A DNA stretch of 64,000 nucleotides from the NCBI RefSeq assembly GCF_030848805.1, contig NC_092366.1, positions 16,310,620 through 16,374,619 on the forward strand. The letters are read 5' to 3'. The notes below the pieces were generated by a model, which was not told where the DNA came from, ran no database searches, and was given only the letters and a program-made list of their open reading frames with translations. Of the stretch, positions 12,550 through 24,780 are shown one piece after another. The first letter of the stretch is position 1. Every line of letters starts with the position of its first letter. The translations under genes and the position numbers were made by a program. This stretch comes from Temnothorax longispinosus (lineage: Eukaryota; Arthropoda; Insecta; Hymenoptera; Formicidae).

Positions 12550-15500
12550 ATATAAATTATACGAAGGTATGCCGAATGCAAGAAACAACAAACTTCCTCT
12601 TTAACTTAATTATCACATGAAGCAACGAACACGAGCCAATTTCATAAGCCACACGTAGCTATACTCCACGCAGGAATAACGACGCGTTATTAAAAGCCCG
12701 AACTTAATATTTTGAAATACAAGCTCGTAAAGCCAAACTTTACAATCCCCATATACTTGTAATCACCTCTGGAGTATAACACCTCTACAACGCCATGGCG
12801 TGATGCCGACTTTCCGTATTATCGGGTGTCGCGCCACTTTCCCATTATCACTGATCACGATAATACCACAAGGATGTGCCCATGTTAATTTCGATGATTA
12901 ACTCCGGTGGTTAACCCGCGCATGTATACGCTGTAAATTAATTAGCGCGCATTTATGGCCGATTCTGACAATGCACTTCGGAGCTTACGTAAGCATAAGC
13001 GAAATTCCCGGTGATGTTTCGTGTACGAAAATGTGAATTATCCTTATCTCTGAAATTATTTTCGAAAACGACTCAAAAAATAATAAAATATATTACTTCA
13101 CAAATAAAAAAAAATTACGTAAACAAAAACGCCATGATAGGAGAATAAGTTCAATGATAAATGTACCGTTCACGAAAATATCCCCTTCTTTCCACCGCAT
13201 ATTTCTTCGTTCTCATAAAAAGACTTAACAATCCCGTTGTGGTATTATCCCAGTGGGAAATTGTAGATGCATTGTGTATACATTGCTTTCTCTCTCTTTC
13301 TCTTTCTCTCTCTCTCTCTCTAGAAAAGAGAATCACGTTGTCAATTCAGGTTTAGTGGTTAGCTCTGTGCACAAACTTTCTTCGCTTCCTTCAACCCATT
13401 TCGGGGACAAACTATTTCGTCCAAAAGTGAACAAAATAACGATAACTTTTAAAAACGAGCTGGATCGTAAAAGCAAGAGCGAGCTCCTAGGCTTCGGCTT
13501 TGGTTATAAGTTCGTATTATATTAGTCGAGTTCGCATGACCCGCCGGCCAATGCCGGCGCTCGTAAAACCAGGGTTAACATTAGGGTGGGTTGTCAAATG
13601 AAAGAGTGGCTTGAGTTTCGTTGGAATCCCTGTGAACGATGTTATAAGTACCTACGTTCGTTCACTTATACACCAAACACTTTCCGAACTTGGAGGCGAC
13701 AATGACAAACACGACGTGACGACTTTCCGCATAGATTATTATTGAAGAGCAAAATAAAACGATTCCGACACAGTCGCTATCCGAAAAAATTTTCTTATCG
13801 TAAATTTATAAATCTCTGAATATTCTTTTCATTTATGGCACACATTGCATTATATGTGACTTTATTTATTTGCAAACAAAAAATCCTAGCTAGCATACTT
13901 CGATTTCAAAAGCCAATCGATAAAAGAAAAATGAGGCAAGAAAATTGCGAGAATGTCGAACGTACTGGTCGATTTAGCAATCTCAGAGACAGTGTGAGAA
14001 TTGTTCCTCCGTGAAAGACGATCTCTCTTTCTTCGTCGAATGACATTTTGATGCTCGTGTACGATATAACGGTTTAAAGTGTACGTGTGAGAGTAAGCAA
14101 TAATCTTCTTTGCTTGAATGCACTGAATGCCGATCTTTGTTCCTAGATTCCGCAACGGAGGAGGTCTCACTATCTCGCTACTATATGTATAATTTATTCT
14201 ATAATTATTTCGCTTCATCATAACCATAGAGCAGTACCAGAAGCGAAATGCACTTATTACTTTATCACCGGAGACTATCACGGTTCGTGAACTTTGACGT
14301 TCCATCGTATTCTTTTTGCGGAGGTCGTTCGGTAAAAGGCCGAATAACCGCAAAGAGTCATGCGTTTGCGTTCCTAACTGCATGTGTACAACGTAAAAGT
14401 CGTGCGTAAATAACAAAATCCATGGATCGCCGATTCTCGCACTAAACTTACATTGTAATGTTTAGATCCTTTTTTGTACAATATAATAAACCGTTATGCA
14501 CGCACCCGATTTATATCGTTGAATTAAATTGATCAGCGCTAACACGCGCGCGCGCAACGTCGTCGGTATACCCACACGAACTTATAAATAATTATATCAT
14601 GCTATCGTCCCATGCAATATGATATCAAAAGGAAGTATATCTTTCCGGTTGTTCCTATTGCAAAATCTGTCCTAATGTCGGAGGAAAAGTTTCTTACGTA
14701 AAACGTAAGCAAACCTTTTTTAGCGGAAATAATTTGAACGATTAAAATAATTATTAGATTGTTACGCTCGTTTTATACAAAGCAATAAGTATATAGTGTG
14801 AAAAAGAGCCTACAATACGAGCTAAATAATAGGATGTCAACTTAATAAGTTATTCATATAAAAATTAAAAATTAAAAAGAGTAAGCGTTCCGAGTTAATT
14901 AATGGTTGCCTTTCTATTTATGACGCTATTAAATTCTACTTTAACTTTCGTCAAAGTCATTCCACACCGAATGTTATTCATGGTGTCACAGTTCTGATGT
15001 TGTAAAAATAAGTTAGAAATCACAATATATAATCAACATCGACGGATCACAAATATTTCTTTGCTCGCGATGCTATCTTTTCTATTTCTCTTATTCTTAA
15101 CTACATTAACTTAAAAAAATTAAAATATCCATGCGACTGTAATTGGTATCTGTCGACAGTTAAATATCTTTCCTTTCTTGAATCTCAGTTATCTTAACCA
15201 CGGTCTGTATGTAAGACCGTGATCTTAACATATTTGTCATCGACATAAAACAATTTCACTAACTTCAATGAAATGCGCCGGTCGACAATGAGCATGTTTT
15301 AATCACATTCAGAAGCGTAAAAATCGGAAGCATAAAATTTTGAGCAATGTTTTATGCCAAATAAATTTTCAAACAACGTATAGCGTTGAGGATGCGTTGC
15401 CTCTTAAAGGATTTCACAAATGCACGGAAGATGAGAGATACCGGAGTAGAATGTGTGCAACAGGTAGGCAATCTCAGTTTTCATCGCGTACATACATGTA

Positions 15501-18437
15501 TGTACGTTCATCATGTAAGTGCAACAGCAAATAGGTGATCAGCATGACATATCAAGATATATTTCTGCGATATGAGTATATATATATATACACTTAATAA
15601 AAATTTATAGATTTACTAAAAAGTAACTTTTTATTAAGTTTATTTTATATAACTATTTTTTTATTAAGTTTATTTTATTTTTATTGAAGTTACAAATTAT
15701 TTTATGTTATAAATACATTATATAGTAGCCATCAAGATTCAAGGAAGAGAAGATATTTATTTCTGTTAATATGTAAATACGAATTACGATCGTGTAGATG
15801 TTTTAATTTTGTTTTTAAGTTAATATAGTTGAGAGAGATATAAAAATAAAAAAGACTTACTGCGAATAAACAAGAAGTCTTTGATTTAAGAAGCTGCATG
15901 TGAAATGTATAAAGATTTAAAAAAATATCGTTTGGAGCAAACTACTTATAACTGTCGACATATCAATCTACTGTTCGAAATTACGCGATTGTAACATACA
16001 GCCGAAAATAAATAATCACACACATGAGAAAAGTAATTGCGCTTTAAAAAATGTAAAACTATTTTGACAGAGAGAAGAACACGTTCAAAGTTACAAAACG
16101 TATAGTTTTAATTCCTTGCATACAAGAAATTAACTTATTTCGGATTATAGTTAGTTATAAATGTATATTTTGCATATAGAGCATAACAAAATAATTCTTA
16201 TTCAAATTAGCAAAAGAGCACAGTGCAATGGCAGACAATGTCTTGTCTATAAAATGTTGTATCGATCTAATAATTTGAGAAACTCGACAATGGTCATTAA
16301 GAAATACGGCTAAGCCGAGGACTAAACTAAATAAAAAGTATGTGTGTTTATTTTTCGATTATTATTTTTATAAAGTTTATACGTTCATAAGATTTTCGAG
16401 ATTATATCTTATTCAGAATATTTTCAAACATCGCAAATAATTACCAGAAAACGCTTAGGACAGCTTTCAGATTTATAGAAAACGTACGCGACTCGAGAAA
16501 AATGTATATTTTCGAGTGCATTGATCTGCAACAACTTATACGTGAAACTCTGATGACTCCACACAAGTCAATCTTATAATCATGATATTTGATTATAGCC
16601 TCATCGTTCCTACTAATCACACTATAAAATACCACTCGCATCGCGACGCAAAGGTCGCGATACTGTCGGCTAAATAATGCATTATAGGTGCCGATGCAGC
16701 TTATGCGAGGTATTCAAATGCCAGACGAATTTCATCTTGTATATAAGCGCATTGAATGACATAAAAGACCAAGTAAATTCGTGGCAATGTGACGCAACAC
16801 GGTTTTAGATTGCTGCAAAGCATGCTATCACTATTGAATAAGGACAGTTCACGGTGACTCGACATAGACATGGGATGTATTCTAATTTAATTTGTTGTGA
16901 CACTCGCAGATAACATAAGTATTCCTCACTGCTTACATTAATTATGTAGTAACTATTCGCGGAATATTCTACAAATTATCTCAGAAATATTGCACAAATA
17001 TTGATAGAAAAAAAATATACAATCCTCTGGACAATGTAATTTGAATGATATCTCGTGTAATAAATTAACACAATGTGAGACAAATCATATCTTCATTTTT
17101 ATCATTACCTATCTTTCCGATTTCTTTATACATGATAAAATAATTATCATTTGTCTCATCTAAGCAATAAACATGCAATTTATTATATAATGTATAATAA
17201 TATGTCGATATTACTTACACTTTTTGAAGTTGGTCAAAAACCAAGGCATTGGTGGTATCTGTTAAGAAAAGAATAATAATAATAGTAGTACACAGATGTA
17301 TACGGTAGTATACTGGTAATAAAGAATACATTACGGTTGCGATATGTAGTACATTAGCATACAACATACAACAGAATTAAAAATTAAAAATCTGCTTGTT
17401 CTCAGATTTTTAATTTTTAATCTTGTTGTATTTAGGGATTAGTCGCTCGATTTTAATATAAAAATAACAAATTGAAAATATAAATCAATATAGCTCGAAA
17501 CTTGTTTGTGCAATTTTTCCAAGTTACGAATTGAAACTTTTAAACTATTCATTTATAGATTTCATAAATTGAGTCTAACAAAAATCAAGAAACTAACAAA
17601 TGTTTAGAAGTTTATAGATGCATGATAATCAATAGCTGTTACACATTGCCAATCGATGTATAAACATATATGTATAACTATATATAGACAACCTTCTTAT
17701 ATCTAGATCCATATCTAAATACCCGTAATAATCTTGACATAATATAATAAATTCTTATCCGTAAATGTTTTAATAAATATTTAAAATTAATTTAAAACTA
17801 TAAACAATTCGTAATGATATCAACTTAAAATCGCAGCTTATATGTTGGTTATTTAATTATTATCAATATTATCGATAATTGCTTTAAATTTGCATTTGCG
17901 CATTTTCAAATATAAACTCCATTAAAATTTTTTCTTCAAAATTAATATAGAAATTAAATCTATAAGCTGCTTTCTAAAAGTGCACTAAATATTATGATGT
18001 ACTACATCATGTAGAAGTACCTATGTTTAAATTAAAATGTGATCAATAATAAAATGCACAAATATATCCTTAGTTATAGAATGAATATTTGATCAATTTT
18101 TCGGAACTGCAATGTGTGTATGTGGTTACAAGTTTCTCATTCAAGCTTGAAAGACAAAAATAAGACTAACCTCTTCAGGTGCTATTTCTTTCTCTTCATT
18201 CTTAAGCGCTCGTTTCATAGCTATGTTCCTTGCAGATAATTTCTGTTCCGCAACAACTACATGGCATATTAAACAACCGCAGTTTTGGTATGCGCAGTAT
18301 CTCTTGTGTCCTTTGAGCTCAACGTTCTTCACTCCGTGACGTTCGCATCGCTTACATTTCGGTGTTGTCCGCTTATAACCCGTTTTAGAACAATCCGAAT
18401 CTGTTGACGTAGATTCATTCTTTTTCTCTTTATTCAT
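3600..18437 (-). CDS. Divergent doublesex-like DM-domain gene, partial (exons 18171-18437, 17219-17258, 11565-11612, 3600-3779)
   Basis: Predicted sequence-specific transcription factor. Seen: an ATG-initiated exon with a complete set of DM zinc ligands, followed on the same strand by three exon candidates with GT-AG borders. The splice phases match in series (0, 1, 1, 1), giving one open frame of about 178 residues with no stop. Residues 28-58 hold the zinc module. The last exon has a helix-turn-helix-like pattern that can be aligned without gaps, at low identity, to the UBA-like dimerisation domain of Doublesex. Known of the family: insect DM proteins act in sexual and neural differentiation, and only Doublesex carries this C-terminal dimerisation domain. 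Inferred: a diverged dsx paralogue or a very fast-evolving dsx. Introns are about 0.9, 5.6 and 7.8 kb. The frame is still open at the last donor, so the gene is 3'-incomplete. The two micro-exons are the weakest part of the model. Confidence 0.55.
3780..11564 (-). other. Large intron 3 of the DM gene; no coding exon recognised
   Basis: About 7.8 kb. It includes GC-richer, CpG-containing stretches at about 4000-4450 and 7000-9600, where overlapping open frames occur on both strands without domains. The rest is AT-rich with short runs of simple sequence. A regulatory role for the GC-richer stretches is possible but not shown. Confidence 0.4.
11565..11612 (-). CDS. Putative 48-nt exon 3 of the DM gene
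   Basis: A minus-strand open stretch encodes a short hydrophobic linker, NLSTTVLSKLPLIP. It ends at a good donor, CCCAG|GTAGGT, in phase 1. The acceptor (TTTATAG) has only a weak pyrimidine tract. With this acceptor the entry phase is 1, as needed after exon 2. An alternative acceptor slightly upstream is possible because the frame is open for about ten more codons. Confidence 0.4.
12509..12544. repeat. (TA)n microsatellite
   Basis: About 18 uninterrupted TA units within an AT-rich intron. Confidence 0.9.
13286..13322. repeat. TC-rich microsatellite
   Basis: Imperfect TC/TTTC run ending in a pure (TC)n stretch. Confidence 0.85.
17219..17258 (-). CDS. Putative 40-nt micro-exon 2 of the DM gene
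   Basis: Read on the minus strand, the stretch is preceded by a pyrimidine-rich acceptor (CTTTTCTTAACAG) and followed by a strong donor, AGT|GTAAGT. It enters in phase 0 and leaves in phase 1, encoding IPPMPWFLTNFKK plus one base. Phase agrees with the DM exon before it and exon 3 after it. It is short and has no domain, so support rests on splice signals and phase only. Confidence 0.45.
17367..17430. repeat. Short near-perfect hairpin in DM intron 1
   Basis: Two 28-bp arms (17367-17394 and 17403-17430) pair with two mismatches around an 8-nt loop. The arms are AT-rich (ATTAAAAATTAAAAATCTG core). The hairpin lies about 110 bases upstream, in the transcript direction, of putative micro-exon 2. 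It could be a tiny MITE relic, an RNA structure affecting splicing, or chance in AT-rich DNA. Confidence 0.6.
18171..18437 (-). CDS. DM zinc-finger domain exon (first recognised coding exon)
   Basis: 89 codons from an ATG to a donor reading GAG|GTTAGT, phase 0. The DM module spans residues 28-58, with ligands C28, C31, H34, H44, C48, C53, C55 and C58. The signature GHKRYC is intact at residues 43-48. A basic C-terminal helix follows, ending in acidic residues. The insect and vertebrate DM domains I know have eight residues between the two histidines; here there are nine. The usual ERQRVMA-type helix start is replaced by AEQKLSARN at 63-71. The first 26 residues are Lys/Ser/Thr-rich. The frame stays open for about 43 codons upstream of this ATG, with a possible acceptor near 18542, so an upstream coding exon cannot be excluded. 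DM identity is clear; the subfamily is not. Confidence 0.85.
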
Positions 18438-18566
18438 GACGTTCGCAGGACTCTTTAATATTAATAGACGGAAAGCCGATCTTCTTTTTCCTTGTCGCGA
18501 TCTCTTGCCGAAATCGAAGAAACCGATTCCGTTGGATCTGATCTCGTTTAAATAAGATAACGGTAA

Positions 18567-19471
18567 TTATTATCCGTTATCCTATGCATAGAGCTGTGTT
18601 CGTGAATCTTTCGTATCGCTATCTGTATAGCTCTACTTTCTGAAACATGCAAGAAATTATTTTGACCATTTTAATGAAAAGATTTAAAAAAAAATAATTA
18701 AAATTAAAGAATTGTTAAAACTGTGGCAATATAATATAATACCTTAGCAAATAGCACGAAAAAAGAAGAAAAGGGGAATTTTATGTAAACATTTGACACA
18801 TCTAAATTCACAAGTCATGATAATACGGTAATATCAGTTGTACATACATGCGAGTCAAGTATATAGCCGGTGTTTGTTCTATTTCTCTAATGATCGATGT
18901 ATAATCAAATATCATACTTCGCCTGTGTACATTATTTTTGGTGCAAAATAATTTTTAAAATCTATTTGCGCGGTAACCAAAACTGTAATCAAAAGTTTGC
19001 TGACTCGATCGATCTACAACATAATAAACGTTATTCAGGAAATAACGACATGTTTTATCTACTTGGATTAAAATAATATAATGATAAGTATTCGTTTCTT
19101 TAAACAGATGGCAATGATCAAATCTTCGATCAACTAAAATGCTGTAGTATGTAGGGTGTACAGAGTATAAAACAAAAACAATAATTGATTAATTAGGTTT
19201 ATGGAATGAGTACAAAACGGCTAGTTCGCCGAAACAAAAAAAACTTATATATAGAATTACGAAAAATATATCTCGAGATGATGCATATGACAAAAATGGC
19301 GCACCTTTCAAAACAATCCTACTAATGTGAAAGTGAATCCTACTAATTTGTCATTGATTTCCAACATAAACTAATACGATAGTTTGTGTAAATTTATCTG
19401 TTTTTTTGTAACTGGCCCGGCACAGGATGTATTAAAAGCAAGCTAGCGACACTCGTGCAAACATTCTAATA
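18567..19471. other. Non-coding region upstream of DM exon
   Basis: AT-rich. No supported gene and no clear promoter. A 5' exon of the DM gene could lie anywhere upstream in the minus direction. Confidence 0.4.
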
Positions 19472-19860
19472 TTAAGGCTCCTGCTCGATTGCCAAGTCCG
19501 CGTTGACAGTACATAGCATCACACTTGGCAAAATTGTGAACTACAAGACGTAAAAAATAACGTTAAAAAGCTAAATTATTCTTGCAACTTACAGCGTCAT
19601 TTAACGTTTTAGTGTAGTGTTTTTATATTTAAGATAATTGTCGTAGTTAAGTATGACAAAGACTCCCATTTCATTATAATTTAATATATAAAAGCAAATA
19701 TTTGTTTCAATTCGACAGCTGTCAAACAGCTTGTTTTCGTCCTTGATTAGATACAATTTAATTTGACATGTGGATTATTTATTAATTACCCAAACAAAAG
19801 GGGAGTTTTTAGTATATTTTTAAGTCTATGCTATATATCGATTACAAACGCTATATTATT
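19472..19860. mobile_element. TTAA-ended MITE (piggyBac-like), copy 2, truncated
   Basis: Begins TTAAGGCTCCTGCTCG and follows, in opposite orientation, the sequence of the element at 2983-3455. Shared blocks include the CACTTGGCAAAATTGTGAA-like segment, the ACAGCTGTCAAA palindrome and a GTATATTTT..AAGTCTAT block near 19812. Similarity fades after about 19860 and no second terminus is seen, so this copy lacks one end. Confidence 0.7.
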
Positions 19861-21895
<2,035 letters not shown>

Positions 21896-22899
21896 ATCAG
21901 CGTTTAGTGATGCTACAACCTATTATTACCTATTATATTACAACCTATATTGTTTTTCTTTTTTAATCGTATAGAAACATTCAGCTTATTGTAAGCCAAT
22001 GTTACGAACATTGTAGAAAATCAGCGACAATATATTGTTTATAGCACATATCATATTGGCAATGATCGTTGTTTCCCTTTGCGATAATAATAATGGCTGT
22101 CAAAAGCTTATAAAATCTGTATGCGCGATACGAATATCGCTTATAGAGTCATATAATTCACAATGTATTCCGCAATGTTTCGACCAACCATGGTTGCAAT
22201 TACTCACAATCATATCGATCGTATTAACCAGAGGCAACATAGAAATCAGCATAGAATATCGCAATAATCTCAATAACATAATCCCGAATAACGTCTCTTA
22301 ATATCAAGATTTTAAGCCTGTAATGATAATGTATTCGCACAATTAATTAAATTGTTATTAAATCTTATTCATGATTCTTAGGAGAAAGCATCTTCAGATT
22401 TCTGAAATTCAGAATATTTATGTAATTCTCTTTTTTTCCTGTTGTGTTTTTTTTTTGTTGCCAAAGAGATTTATGACAATTCCGTCCAATCTAGCACTGC
22501 ATATTGCAAAGAACATTTATCAAAAATCCGTATTTTAAGATAACGTAACAGAAAAATTGCCAGGCACTGTACGCTGAGGTATCTATAAATAATATGTAAA
22601 GATATCTGCAAAATAAAAATTTCGAGCATATCTCACTGTGCGCCAATTATATCTATATATATAATATACAGTAAATTTATACTATACACTCGCGAGAGAC
22701 TTAAGATAAATCGCGCGTTATATACGACGCGTACGCGATTTCTACGAAACTACGAACAGCGAGATAGAGCAAGGAGCCCAACCACATCGCGATAGGGAGC
22801 GAATACATCTCCGCCTAGTTACATTGTATCCCGTTCGCGCGACTTTTTAACTAACTACGACTTCCTGGCACGTCGGCGTGGAGGCAGATGCCATCGGTA

Positions 22900-23208
22900 C
22901 AGTCACTCGCAAAAGTGTTACTTTCGGACAAACTGCGAGAACGTAAAAAATTATTTTCATAATTTTTGCCGTTGCGTGCGCGTTATTCTTGTTCGCGTTA
23001 TCATCACCTCCCGGGACTTTTGCGTGTAATTATTTTAATTGTTGCTCTGCTATTTAACAAAATGTGTTCTAACGCAAGGAGGATTAATATTACATGCTTA
23101 ACGCATTTTTAATTTAAATGTTTTAAAAAATATAAAAGTATTCAAACTATATTAAATATACAATTTAAATCTATTTTATATTTGCTCAAATACTTTTGCG
23201 AGTGACTA
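22900..23208. mobile_element. Tc1/mariner-like MITE
   Basis: A 309-bp non-coding element with 17-bp inverted termini, CAGTCACTCGCAAAAGT on the left. The right end, reverse-complemented, is the same with one mismatch. It is flanked by TA on both sides (22898-22899 and 23209-23210), as expected for Tc1/mariner target duplication. It has no transposase remnant, so it was mobilised in trans. Confidence 0.7.
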
Positions 23209-23210
23209 TA

Positions 23211-24780
23211 TTGGGTATCGCGTGAAAGATCTCGCCTAATTTAACTCAGATTTCTTTTAACCTTGTTCTAATATTGCTGTCGGCCGTTACATCTCTTTAA
23301 CTGATTTGTGTATTTACTGTTTCTACTGTTTATAATTTTTTTATTCAATAAATTTGCTATTATTATTATTAGTAGTAGTATTATCGTCATTATTATCATT
23401 ATTAATTACGAGCAAAATGTCCGTGCTTATTATTAAGAATTAGGACTCATTATTAATATAATACATATTAATTCGTATAGCACCATCAGTTGATTGATTA
23501 TGAAATATAATAAGATACAACATATTCTATAATTTTAGCATATTTACCAAATAATATTTAATTAATATTTTGTTAATAAAACTATACTAGAGAAATCTCT
23601 AACACTATTTTAATACAGTCTAACATAGTCTCTTTGTAGAAAAACGTTAGCGTACATTCGTACATTGTGGATCGGAGGAAGCGAATTAAATCGCCTATAT
23701 ATTTTTAGGATTATATTTTTATTGCGTTCCATGCTCGAGTATCGTTGATCTAAAATTGCACTTTTAATGACAAGGTAACCATAAGCAGATTAAGATCGAT
23801 AGGCAACTGAATAAAAAATCGCGTAAGACCGGCAGTTAAAGTTACTTAATTGACCGAGATAAAACTTTATAAACTATAATAACTTCTGCGGGACAAAAGG
23901 GCAAAGATAATAAAGCAGAATTGCATAAACGCTCGCAAGAAGCTGCAAGTTTCTTTGCATGTAGGCAATTGAAACTTTCGTGTCGTCGCAAACTTGGCAG
24001 CGTTGAATGATATCGGATGCACCGTAAAATTTGTGCGCAAAATTTTTCGATCGAGGCATGTTTCGAATCAAAATGCGCCTTGTATTTTTGTACATTTATA
24101 TACAAGTGTGCTAACACTTCTTACTGTATAATCATTATACAAATAAAAGATAAACGAGCCAAAGTGGCGATAGAATACGTTCTATCCTTTTACATCGTTA
24201 CGTGTTTGTTATAAACACAATTCCGAAAGATAGAGTAAAAAGAATAATCTAAAGAGTGTATTCCTTTTAACTTATAAGCGTGTATGTATAATGTATAATT
24301 TTTTCCGTAATAATGTTGCGTCAATAACTAGCATTCTATGCAATAATCTTATCTGCGACAGTATCGCTTAAGCTATATAGGTATCATATAATATATTGCC
24401 ACACAACAACTACGCTAGAATATACTGCAGTAAATTTCTTCGTTGTAAATTATTCCATGAGAAAGTAGCTGAAAGTTAATACCGGTATTATTAAACTCCA
24501 GCTGAAGCTGCGCGCGCAAGAACGGAGTAACTCTCACCTTGATAACGCATATATAAAGTTTTTTTAAGTAATTATGCCAATTTACATGTAACTCCTAATC
24601 AAAGCGCGGCTTTTTCTTTTTATGTTTTCTTTTATTACAGTACGTTGTTCGCGGCTCATTTCTTTGGCCATAAGAGTTTTTTACATCGTTTTACTGAAAG
24701 TTAGCGCGCGCAGCATCTAAGTTCAATTACCGGGGAGGCAATAACAAGTTCATTGAGATAGAAAGACTCACCCTGTCATC
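23211..24780. other. Non-coding, no gene seen
   Basis: AT-rich, with short trinucleotide ATT/AGT runs near 23355-23400. Small open frames at 23840-24215 occur on both strands and carry no motif. Confidence 0.4.

Larger units (their letters stand above)
11613..17218 (-). other. Intron 2 of the DM gene; non-coding with simple repeats
   Basis: About 5.6 kb. Contents seen: a (TA)n run at 12509-12544, a TC-rich run at about 13286-13322, and a less AT-rich block at 12640-13010 with homeobox-type TAATTA cores. There is a long minus-strand open frame at 13886-14416 without recognisable motifs, and a local direct repeat of TTTTATTAAGTTTATTTTAT near 15629 and 15659. No supported gene. Confidence 0.4.

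Noticed and set aside
13886..14416. 176-codon minus-strand frame
   Set aside because: It begins at TTG rather than ATG, shows no motif and lies within an intron. Not enough support for a gene.
18171..18437. Calling this the canonical doublesex gene
   Set aside because: The DM sequence departs too far from conserved insect dsx, with an inserted residue and a different helix. A dsx-like paralogue or other divergent DM gene is the safer label.
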